A DNA stretch of 56,097 nucleotides from Chitinophaga varians (GTDB taxonomy: Bacteria; Bacteroidota; Bacteroidia; Chitinophagales; Chitinophagaceae). The notes beneath the pieces are model-generated. The model was not told where the DNA came from and did no database searches. It was given only the letters and a program-made list of their open reading frames with translations. The DNA lies in the NCBI RefSeq assembly GCF_012641275.1, contig NZ_JABAIA010000005.1, forward strand, positions 1 through 56,097, in the 5' to 3' direction. Shown piece after piece: positions 8,830 through 16,920 of this stretch (positions within the stretch are counted from its first letter, which is position 1; the number at the start of each line of letters is the position of its first letter). The position numbers were made by a program, and so were the translations under genes.

Positions 8830-10209
8830 ATGCTGGGAAAATTAACAGGATTTGATGACACCATTGTGGCAGTCGCCACCGCGCCGGGACTTGGCGCTAT
8901 CGCCGTTATCAGGCTTAGCGGCAGTCAGGCATTTCCTATCTGCAACACCCTCTTCCCTGGTAAAGACCTGCTGCTGCAGGCCAGCCATACCCTCCATTTC
9001 GGCAGCCTCGTACATAACGGTCACGTGATCGATGAAGTAGTGGTCAGCCTCTATAAAGGGCCCCGTTCCTATACCGGAGAAGATGTTATAGAGATCTCCT
9101 GCCACGGTTCGCCCTATATACAACAACAAATCATCGAAGCCACCATCGCAGCAGGCGCCCGTCTCGCCAAACCCGGCGAGTTTACCCAGCGCGCCTTCCT
9201 CAACGGGAAACTGGACCTCACACAGGCCGAGTCCGTAGCCGACCTGATCGCCAGCAATTCCGCTGCCTCCCATCAGACAGCGATGCAGCAGATGCGCGGC
9301 GGCTTCTCCAAAGAATTGCACACCCTTCGCGAACAACTCATCACCTTCTCTGCGCTTATTGAACTGGAGCTGGACTTCAGCCAGGAAGATGTGGAATTTG
9401 CCGACAGGACCCGCCTGTATGAACTGGTGACCAACGCCGCCACCACTATCCGCCATCTCATCGACTCCTTCCGTATGGGCAACGTCATCAAAAATGGCGT
9501 CAACACCGCTATCGTTGGGAAACCTAACGCCGGCAAATCGACCTTGCTCAATACACTTCTTAATGAGAACAGGGCCATCGTCAGCGATATCGCCGGTACC
9601 ACCCGCGACACCATCGAGGAAGTCCTCAATATCGACGGCATCCTCTTCCGCCTTATCGATACCGCCGGTATCCGCGACAGCGCCGATACCATCGAAACCA
9701 TCGGCGTACAAAAAACCATGGAGAAAATCCGTGAAGCCGGTGTGGTAGTCTACCTCTTCGACGTCAACGAACTCTCCGCCGAAGATATCCGGCAACAGGT
9801 GCAGTCTTTCGAAGCAGACAATATCAACTTCCTCCTCGTCGGCAATAAAACTGATGTCACCGGAGAAGCCGCTACCCGCGCCAAATTCGACGGCCTTCCC
9901 ATCCTTTTTATCTCCGCCAAAAACCATGAACATATCCAGGACCTGAAAGATAAACTGGTGCAGAAAGTGATGGCAGGCGATATCAATACAGAAGATACCA
10001 TCATCACCAATGCCCGGCACCATGCCGCCTTGCAGGAAGTGCAACAGTCACTGCTGGATGTGAAAAACGGGATGGACAACGGGCTGCCAGGAGACCTGCT
10101 GGCACTGGACATACGACGCGCACTTCATTATCTTGGTGAAATCACCGGGGAAGTGACGAATGAAGACAGGCTGGATTATATTTTCAGTAAGTTTTGTATC
10201 GGAAAGTAA
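8830..10209 (+). CDS. mnmE: tRNA uridine-5-carboxymethylaminomethyl modification GTPase MnmE
   Basis: A 459-residue GTPase that, with MnmG, modifies the wobble uridine of certain tRNAs. The N-terminal formyl-THF-binding domain (DTIVAVATAPGLGAIAVIRLSG) and helical domain enclose a G domain. The P-loop GKPNAGKST begins at residue 231, and the G domain also has DTAG and NKTD. The C-terminus is the diagnostic FCIGK, whose Cys is catalytic in the family. I chose ATG 8830 because the conserved N-terminus starts there; a longer frame begins at a TTG inside the promoter. Length is normal. Confidence 0.97.
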   Translation: MLGKLTGFDDTIVAVATAPGLGAIAVIRLSGSQAFPICNTLFPGKDLLLQASHTLHFGSLVHNGHVIDEVVVSLYKGPRSYTGEDVIEISCHGSPYIQQQIIEATIAAGARLAKPGEFTQRAFLNGKLDLTQAESVADLIASNSAASHQTAMQQMRGGFSKELHTLREQLITFSALIELELDFSQEDVEFADRTRLYELVTNAATTIRHLIDSFRMGNVIKNGVNTAIVGKPNAGKSTLLNTLLNENRAIVSDIAGTTRDTIEEVLNIDGILFRLIDTAGIRDSADTIETIGVQKTMEKIREAGVVVYLFDVNELSAEDIRQQVQSFEADNINFLLVGNKTDVTGEAATRAKFDGLPILFISAKNHEHIQDLKDKLVQKVMAGDINTEDTIITNARHHAALQEVQQSLLDVKNGMDNGLPGDLLALDIRRALHYLGEITGEVTNEDRLDYIFSKFCIGK

Positions 10210-10286
10210 CTACCTTCCTTCATTTGTTTTTCTTTCTTTATAATGTGCTATGACGGCGGGTGTTACTTGTCCCATACGTTAAGAAC

Positions 10287-11468
10287 TCAATTATAATCGA
10301 GCAAACGTTTCACCACGTCGGTGTAACTGTACCCATATTGCCGGTTAATCCGGTCCAGACAAGCGTCAATAATATACAAAGGCTGCTGCCGGTCATAACT
10401 GACCACTACCGAACGATCAACTAAAGACGTGATTTTCGCTGGAAGTTTATCCGGGTTTAAAACATGGAGTTCATCCGGATGAAATTTATCCAGACTGGTA
10501 GTGGGTAATAACGTGAGCCCATAGGCTGTGGTAATACTACTTTTCAACGCTACACTTTCCAGCGATTTAGGAAAGGTCCGGTTATACGTATCTAATATTG
10601 CAGCCAGCTCCAGCTCATTTGCACCATCCTGTAATAATACTCCGACCTGTCTGTTCTTTCCAAACAGAACTTTTCTGCCGATGGTTATTTTATTACTGAA
10701 ACTAATGGGAATACTCTTATGTGCCATTTGTTCAGCAGGCGGGGCGTGGTGGATTAACTGGCTTACCCGTAACATCGTTTGACGACCGAAAAGGGTGTCA
10801 ATGATGGACAACGCGCCGTCAGTAGCGTTAGAGACCCCCGCAGTGCTGTATAAGTTTCCGCTATGAGTTACCCGAATATTGTTAACCCATAACGGCTTAT
10901 CATATTGCTTTCGGATAGCATTGAAATCAGATGCATGGGCAGTAAGCGGCTTACCATCATAAATACCGGTGGCCGCCGCTGTCAACGCGCCATCGCAAAC
11001 AGAAAGCATGATCGTGGTATCATGATAATGTTTTTTGATCCAATTAATAATCGCTGGATTTTGATGGCGGGCATCCATCGCAGACAAATTAGGAATAACG
11101 ATCACCCGGGCATTGATGCCGGTGGAATCGAATTCATCGAAGGAAAAATGAGGCAGGAGAAAAAGCCCCTTTCGCATGATAATCGGCTCTTTTTTGGGGG
11201 CGACAACATACACATTTAACATCCCGGTGGCGCTGAACAGGTAATATGGTGCCATCAGGTCGAAGATCTCAGTTCCCTCATTATCTGCGATAAGTAATAC
11301 AGTCTTTTTGGTGGAGTCAAAGCCCGGACGTTGGTCGCTGAAAGTGGAAGGACCATTAAATGTTTTCCATCTCGTAAACTCCCGGACAGGGGCACAGGCG
11401 TGAAAAAGCCAGATCGTGGTCATAGCAGTAATCAGGAGGATGCAGTAAGTCACTTTATTATTTTTCAC
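10287..11468 (-). CDS. Exported DJ-1/PfpI-like protein with a degenerate second domain
   Basis: A 393-residue protein with an N-terminal hydrophobic export or lipoprotein segment (LFHAC at about residues 21-25). Residues about 55-225 form a DJ-1/PfpI (class I glutaminase-like) domain with the nucleophile-elbow cysteine in LSVCDGAL. Residues about 270-350 look like the first half of another such domain (VGVLLQDGANELELAAILDTY) but without a Cys elbow. The start overlaps the stop of the upstream AraC gene by 11 bases, so the two are translationally coupled. Function unknown; a role in sensing or detoxifying a small molecule is only a guess. Confidence 0.82.
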   Translation of the reverse strand: MKNNKVTYCILLITAMTTIWLFHACAPVREFTRWKTFNGPSTFSDQRPGFDSTKKTVLLIADNEGTEIFDLMAPYYLFSATGMLNVYVVAPKKEPIIMRKGLFLLPHFSFDEFDSTGINARVIVIPNLSAMDARHQNPAIINWIKKHYHDTTIMLSVCDGALTAAATGIYDGKPLTAHASDFNAIRKQYDKPLWVNNIRVTHSGNLYSTAGVSNATDGALSIIDTLFGRQTMLRVSQLIHHAPPAEQMAHKSIPISFSNKITIGRKVLFGKNRQVGVLLQDGANELELAAILDTYNRTFPKSLESVALKSSITTAYGLTLLPTTSLDKFHPDELHVLNPDKLPAKITSLVDRSVVVSYDRQQPLYIIDACLDRINRQYGYSYTDVVKRLLDYN

Positions 11469-12390
11469 TTTTGCGATGTTTTTTTTGTATTCTTTGTAAT
11501 TGCCGGGCAGATTTGAATCCGCATTCCGAGGCTATTTTAGTCATGGTGTATTCAGGATTATTACGAAGGGTGAGCGCTTTTTCGAGCCGAAGACGGGTAA
11601 GATATTCGTTGATTGTTATGCCTGTGGCTTCTTTAAAAATCCTGGTGAGGTTTCTGGGGCTGCTGTTAAAAAGGTCTGACAACCGCTCTACTGTCAGGGA
11701 CTGGTCCAGATGGCTGATCATATAATCCTGCAGCTGGTGAATCTTTGGGTTGATGTGATTCCTGTAATCCAGGTAGACGTGCTGTTGGCTATGTTTAGCG
11801 CCTCTACGGTGATATATCACTAATCCCCTGGAGACCTGATTAGCCAGTAATGGCCCCTGCCATTCTTCCAGGATGGACAAGGCCATATCAATTCCGGAGC
11901 TGATGCCCGCACTGGTATAGATATTTCCGCTTTTGACGAACAACACATTGGTCAGTACACGGGCTTTAGGGAACATGTTTTGCAGGAGGTCCGTGCTCCT
12001 CCAGTGAGTGGTACAGTCACGGCCGTCCAGTAATCCGGCGCTGCCCAGGATGAAGGCCGCATTGCATACCGAGCAGATATTAACCTCCCGGGCGGCACAA
12101 TCGCTTAGCCAGCGAAAGAAGGAAGCTTCAATGTCAGGGCGTCTTTTCAGGCCTTCAAAATAGAACCCGGGAATGAAAAGAAAATCACCTTTCCCCAGTA
12201 TCGCTTTCCGGTAATTCCTGATTTTTCCCAAAGGCAACCCCACGGCGGTATCGTGTTGCTGGTCTATAGCATAAAATGCTATGTCAATTTCAACGCCCAT
12301 CAGACTAGCTTCCCTGAATACCTGGGCGGGCCCCGCCAGATCTAAGAGCTCCACAAGCGGAGGCAGGATAAAAGCAATTTTTTTAGTCAT
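11458..12390 (-). CDS. GlxA-type AraC-family transcriptional regulator with DJ-1/PfpI sensor domain
   Basis: A 310-residue regulator. Residues 1-190 are a DJ-1/PfpI-like amidotransferase-fold sensor (IAFILPPLVELLDLAGPAQVF, and SVCNAAFILGSAGLLDG at the elbow). Residues about 215-305 hold two AraC helix-turn-helix motifs (LTVERLSDLFNSSPRNLTRIF and TMTKIASECGFKSARQLQRI). This is the GlxA layout. It is the first gene of a two-gene leftward operon whose second member is another DJ-1-like protein, so both probably respond to related ligands. Confidence 0.93.
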   Translation of the reverse strand: MTKKIAFILPPLVELLDLAGPAQVFREASLMGVEIDIAFYAIDQQHDTAVGLPLGKIRNYRKAILGKGDFLFIPGFYFEGLKRRPDIEASFFRWLSDCAAREVNICSVCNAAFILGSAGLLDGRDCTTHWRSTDLLQNMFPKARVLTNVLFVKSGNIYTSAGISSGIDMALSILEEWQGPLLANQVSRGLVIYHRRGAKHSQQHVYLDYRNHINPKIHQLQDYMISHLDQSLTVERLSDLFNSSPRNLTRIFKEATGITINEYLTRLRLEKALTLRNNPEYTMTKIASECGFKSARQLQRIQKKHRKSEK

Positions 12391-12394
12391 CTCA

Positions 12395-12402
12395 CAAAAG
12401 TA
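12395..12402 (-). promoter_or_regulatory. Candidate -7 element directly before the AraC-family start codon
   Basis: On the minus strand this reads TACTTTTG, an exact TAnnTTTG match, only 4 bases before the ATG at 12390. If used, the transcript would be leaderless or nearly so. No good -33 element is seen. Confidence 0.35.
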
Positions 12403-13355
12403 GTCTTGTTACACTTTCCGTAAAGGACAATGATGCGTCATATTGAGCCATGCCTGAATGGCGAAGCAAACCGCGACCGGGTTCTGTCCGGGGGGAATGC
12501 TTATCTGCAAAAAGGCGATAACATTTCCGCAAAAAACAGGCAGTAAAAATGTGTCGGCCTGAAACCTCCATTCCCAAGTGCGAAACGTTGATAGGAATGC
12601 GTCCATCATAGGCTGCTTTCGGTGACTTTTGCACACCTGAAAGCTGATGTAAATCCCTGAAAAAACTAATAGAGGACCATGCCTGGTTTCTACAGGCGTG
12701 GCCCATTTTTTTGAATGCTTCCCACCATACCAGGTGTATAGACCATATTAATGATTTTATTTTGATAAAAATCAATTCTATATTGACCTCTTTCCAAAAA
12801 AATTGGTTGAAAATTACGTCACGTAAAAAACTTTATATAGGTTTGAGAAAGAAGTGAAAGAGCATTCGGAGCAAAGTAAAAAAGTGACTCACTTTTTTTT
12901 TAATTTTTTAGCTAAAACGTTTAACTAAAGAGCGAAAAAACGTTTAGCATATTTCGTCCAGCGCGAAGGAACCTACAACATTTACTTCCTAAACAATAAA
13001 CTCAACTAAGATCAGCAGAAATTTGAAAGATCGGACTGCCTTTAAGTAATCAACCAGAGTTATCACTAAATCAGTTTTTTATCAATCACTTGTTATTCCA
13101 GGTATATGCACGTTAAAATGTTTTTATCGTCAGGTAGCGTTGGTGAGCAGTAAGTAATGTCTTTCAGGCACGGCACCTTTATCCCGTATATCAAAACAGC
13201 CGGACATGGGCTACGGAGGTTGAAATAGCGCATAGCTACCGCTTTTGCAAGAAAGTATGGACCAAAAAAAGAGCACCGGTTTCACAAAAGAGCACTCCAA
13301 TAGATCCAGTCATATCAACGGGATTAAAATTGCCCGGGAGAACGGGTAATACCCT
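12403..13355. other. Long intergenic region before the first susC gene
   Basis: No convincing protein gene is visible on either strand; short open frames lack family features and good starts. It contains a TAGGTTTG promoter-like element at 12838-12845, two AAACGTTT palindromes (12915-12922 and 12938-12945), and a 10-base direct repeat AAAAGAGCAC at 13267-13276 and 13286-13295. The adjoining 13356-13518 segment looks like decayed coding sequence. Confidence 0.5.
12908..12950. promoter_or_regulatory. Two LacI-operator-like palindromes
   Basis: Two copies of the CG-centred palindrome AAACGTTT occur at 12915-12922 and 12938-12945, 23 bases apart centre to centre (about two helical turns). GCTAAAACGTTT on the left and AAACGTTTAGC on the right also form a larger inverted repeat. 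A CG-centred core of this kind is typical of LacI/PurR-family operators. The sites lie about 65-105 bases downstream of a promoter-like TAGGTTTG element. Confidence 0.35.
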
Positions 13356-13518
13356 TTATCCGGCGGGGAAGCCAGTTTCGCCTGAATGCCTTAATGCACT
13401 ATCTCTATTTCTCTGCCTACCGTCAGTATCATCAGCACTGTATGTTTGATATGATAGGTTTTGACCACATCGATCGCTGATTGATGTAACGGATGCCTGC
13501 GCCCGCAACCGGCAGATC
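13356..13518 (-). pseudogene. Possible decayed receiver-domain (response regulator) fragment
   Basis: Reading leftward through three frames gives DLPVAGAGIRYINQ, then IDVVKTYHIKH and VLMILTVGREIEIVH, then ALRHSGETGF. These resemble, in order, the phospho-acceptor loop, beta-4 and the alpha-4/beta-5 region of a receiver domain (compare VLMLT...EIEIV..AL..GA.GFLL). At least two frameshifts and a stop break it. No intact DNA-binding half is visible nearby. The match is by eye and the fragment is short, so this is tentative. Confidence 0.35.
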
Positions 13519-13570
13519 TCTATGCTTGATATTATACTAAAACCATTTCTATTCAATTCTAAAAAATAAG

Positions 13571-16500
13571 ATGATGCAGTCAACCAAAAGATGTCTTTTG
13601 CTTTTTATGCTTTTTTGCATAGGGAGCATGTTTGCCTATGGGCAAGGAAAAATGGCGGTTTCAGGTACGATCAAGGACGCCACCGGCAACGTTCTTGAGG
13701 GAGCCACCGTGAGTGAAAAGGGTACCTCTAACTGGGTGCCTACCGGTAAGGGTGGTCATTTTACCATCAATGTACAACCAAATGCAAAGCTGGTCATTTC
13801 TTATGTTGGGTTTGTAACCCAGGAACTGCCGGCCACATCTTCGATGCAGATAACACTGGTCGCCAATGTCCGGACCGCTGATGAAGTGGTGGTTACCGCC
13901 CTGGGTATCAAAAAACAATCTAAAGCCCTGGGATATGCGGTATCCAAAATCGATAATGACAGGATCCTGGCCAGCGGCACACCTACCAATGCCTTACAGG
14001 CGCTCTACGGGGCCGCTCCCGGCGTACAGGTGGCAGCTACGGCAGCCGGTCCTTCTGCCGGGATGAAAATCAACATCCGTAATGCGGTATCTTTTGATCA
14101 GAATTCATCAACGCGTCCGCTTATCGTTGTAGATGGTGTTCCTATTCATGACCAGAATACGCAAATGGGTTTCGGGGCTACCGACCGTGACAATGGAACT
14201 GGTATTAACGATATCAACCCCGATGACATCGCTTCCATGGAAATTTTGAAAGGAGCGAAAGCATCAGTACTGTATGGTAGTGAAGGGGCCAACGGCGTAC
14301 TGTTGATTACCACTAAAAGCGGCGCCAAAGGCAAAGGACTGGGCGTGGCTGCTTCTTTTACAACTTCATGGGACCGTGCAGCATTCCTTCCTAAATTACA
14401 AAATGAATATGGAACAGGCTCCAGTCCCAGCAACTCAAGGAATGACGCCCAGGGATATTATATTGATGCAAATGGAAAGAGAGCGCTGGCAACTACATTA
14501 GGAGATGGTTTTGGTGCAGCTGCCTTTGGACCAAAATTTGACCCGAGCGTGAAGCTGTTGTGGTGGGATGGCGTGGAAAGACCATGGCAGGCACAAACCA
14601 AAAATATTTATAATGATCTTTACCAAACCGGGCATCAGAACACAACCAATGTGGCTTTAAGCGGAGGAAACGACCAGGGACAGATCCGTTTTTCATACAC
14701 TAATTTAAGTATGACCCCTATCAGGCCAGGTTCAGATTATAACAAAAATACTTTCAGCCTGAATGCGTCCTACAAGTTAAACAATAACGTCACTCTTAAA
14801 TATACCGGCAACTTTTATATCTCCAAAAACGTGAATGCCGCCAACCTGAGCACCATGAACGGGGAAGGCCAGCAGGCGGAGATCGGGGCATTTAGCGCTG
14901 ATATCAATGTAGGCTTATTAAAATCGCATTTGCTAACACCTGACGGATATAATTACTTCGCCAACCCAAGCCTGAGAAATTTGATTTCCAATGGCAGGAA
15001 AGGAGTGGTTGGTTATCTATGGGACCAGCTCCAGAATAAATCTACCTTTACAAGACTACACAATATCCAGTCTTTGTCTGCCGATATAAAACTCACCAAT
15101 ATATTCAGTGCTACGTTGATGGGTGGCATAGATTATAGTACCGAGAGGAACGAGTATAAAGGCAAATTGCTGGACCCGCAGTTAATTGGCCCTAATAGTG
15201 GCTTCATGTACAGCGATGTAACAAATGTCTATAAGAACACCTATGGCCAGGGTATGCTTAACTTCAATACCAAAATAAACAGCGATTTTGATTTGTCTGG
15301 TTTTGTGGGTGGCGTGATCAGGAAAAATTACACGGAAGGGAAAGGCGCATCTGTGAATGGTTATGGACAGCTGGTTATTCCAAACTATTTCTCATTTAAT
15401 AACTTGCCATTGGGCGTGCAGCCCCAGTACCAGTTTACAAACGGGCAGGATATCCTATACAGCTTGCTGGGATCGGCGCAACTGGCATGGAGAAACCAGG
15501 TGTATATAGAGGCACAGGCCAGACAAGACTGGTCGTCTATTTTACCTCCAAACCAGAACAGTTATTTCTACCCTGGTATAAGCGCAGCGTGGATACTGAG
15601 CGAAAGCCTGAAATTGCCGGCAGTATTTGATTATGCTAAAGTAAGGGCTTCATGGGCCGATGTGGGACGTCCCGGACCACGCTATTTCAGCAACGTGAAC
15701 TATTCTACTTCTCAAACTGGTGGTGGTTATGTGCTTACCCCTCCGGCCGATCTTCCTCCTATGGGTACCGATGGTCAGCCCAATTTGAAACCTGAGCGTA
15801 AACGCGAATTCGAAGTAGGTTTTGAAACATACCTGCTCCAGAACAGAAGGATTGGTGTGGATTTCTCTTATTACAAATCAAATATCTACGACCAGATCAT
15901 GGCAGTAGCAGCTCCTCCGGGAATGGGTGTTAAAAATGTGAGGATGAACGCTGGTAATGTGATGAACAAAGGATGGGAGCTGGCGATTAAAACAAAACCC
16001 ATTTTAACGAAAGACTTTGAATGGGACGTGAACCTGATGTTTGCACACGGTAAAACATATGTGGAAAAACTGGATGGAAAACTGCAATCGCTCACCTTAT
16101 GGAATGCTTTCGGCGCAGTGAATGCAGTGGCGAATGTGGGTGAGGAATATGGCCAGCTTTACCTGACCAAATCTACCTACACCTATAACAATCCAAATGA
16201 TGCGAATGACCCGAACAATGGAAAAAGAGTTGTCAATGCTGCCGGATCGGCCTATGATTATAAGAGCACGGCGAAGTTGATCGGTAAAACGATCCCTGAT
16301 GTGACAGGCGGATTTTTTACGTCTTTTTCCTACAAAAAAATACGTCTTATCGCAAACATTGATTACCAGTTTGGCGCTACTTTCCTGTCCGGTTCAGAAA
16401 CCTATATGATGGCTGCCGGCGCGTTAAACGAAACATTGAAATACAGAGACGAGGCACATGGCGGCGCTGCTTATTATTTAGATGCGAATTCCAAAAAAGT

Positions 16501-16909
16501 GGCGGGCACAAATCCCAATGGCGGCCCCACCTTTCACGATGGTGTGATATTGGACGGTGTTAGCACTGACGGTAAAACGAACACCAAAGTGGTTTCCGCT
16601 GACAACTATTACTATGACTCTTATTTTTCAAATGGCTTCTTCCCTGAAGACAGGATCTTTAAAAGCGATTATGTAGCACTGCGCAATATAGCTATCGATT
16701 ACACCGTGAGCTCAAAGCTCTCTCAGAAGATCCGCATGAGCAGCCTGATCATATCAGTTTTTGCCAACAATGTGGGTTACCTCTATAAAGCCGCACCCAA
16801 TTCAGTACCTGAATCAACCAACGGTACCGGATGGGGCGTAGGTTCCTATGGAACAACTGCATTACCCTCACAGCGTTCAATAGGTATTTCTATCAAAACT
16901 AAATTCTAA
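13571..16909 (+). CDS. SusC/RagA-family TonB-linked outer-membrane transporter
   Basis: A 1112-residue outer-membrane receptor that imports oligomers or other large nutrients with its SusD lipoprotein partner, powered by TonB. It has a signal peptide (to about residue 24, FAYGQG) and a carboxypeptidase-regulatory-like domain (about 30-105). The plug begins at DEVVVTALGIKKQSKALGY, and a 22-strand barrel ends in SIGISIKTKF. Two ATG codons stand together at the start. The susD partner follows after 11 bases. There are no linked enzymes, so the substrate cannot be inferred. Confidence 0.95.
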   Translation: MMQSTKRCLLLFMLFCIGSMFAYGQGKMAVSGTIKDATGNVLEGATVSEKGTSNWVPTGKGGHFTINVQPNAKLVISYVGFVTQELPATSSMQITLVANVRTADEVVVTALGIKKQSKALGYAVSKIDNDRILASGTPTNALQALYGAAPGVQVAATAAGPSAGMKINIRNAVSFDQNSSTRPLIVVDGVPIHDQNTQMGFGATDRDNGTGINDINPDDIASMEILKGAKASVLYGSEGANGVLLITTKSGAKGKGLGVAASFTTSWDRAAFLPKLQNEYGTGSSPSNSRNDAQGYYIDANGKRALATTLGDGFGAAAFGPKFDPSVKLLWWDGVERPWQAQTKNIYNDLYQTGHQNTTNVALSGGNDQGQIRFSYTNLSMTPIRPGSDYNKNTFSLNASYKLNNNVTLKYTGNFYISKNVNAANLSTMNGEGQQAEIGAFSADINVGLLKSHLLTPDGYNYFANPSLRNLISNGRKGVVGYLWDQLQNKSTFTRLHNIQSLSADIKLTNIFSATLMGGIDYSTERNEYKGKLLDPQLIGPNSGFMYSDVTNVYKNTYGQGMLNFNTKINSDFDLSGFVGGVIRKNYTEGKGASVNGYGQLVIPNYFSFNNLPLGVQPQYQFTNGQDILYSLLGSAQLAWRNQVYIEAQARQDWSSILPPNQNSYFYPGISAAWILSESLKLPAVFDYAKVRASWADVGRPGPRYFSNVNYSTSQTGGGYVLTPPADLPPMGTDGQPNLKPERKREFEVGFETYLLQNRRIGVDFSYYKSNIYDQIMAVAAPPGMGVKNVRMNAGNVMNKGWELAIKTKPILTKDFEWDVNLMFAHGKTYVEKLDGKLQSLTLWNAFGAVNAVANVGEEYGQLYLTKSTYTYNNPNDANDPNNGKRVVNAAGSAYDYKSTAKLIGKTIPDVTGGFFTSFSYKKIRLIANIDYQFGATFLSGSETYMMAAGALNETLKYRDEAHGGAAYYLDANSKKVAGTNPNGGPTFHDGVILDGVSTDGKTNTKVVSADNYYYDSYFSNGFFPEDRIFKSDYVALRNIAIDYTVSSKLSQKIRMSSLIISVFANNVGYLYKAAPNSVPESTNGTGWGVGSYGTTALPSQRSIGISIKTKF

Positions 16910-16920
16910 AAACAACTAAG

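Noticed and set aside
8842..10044. 400-codon open frame on the minus strand
   Set aside because: It lies wholly opposite mnmE, whose G-domain motifs and CIGK terminus are unmistakable. The antisense frame has no family features and is open because of GC bias.
12392..12775. 127-codon and overlapping 75-codon minus-strand frames in the gap before susC
   Set aside because: No domain, no clear promoter or start; the two frames overlap each other and neither looks coding.
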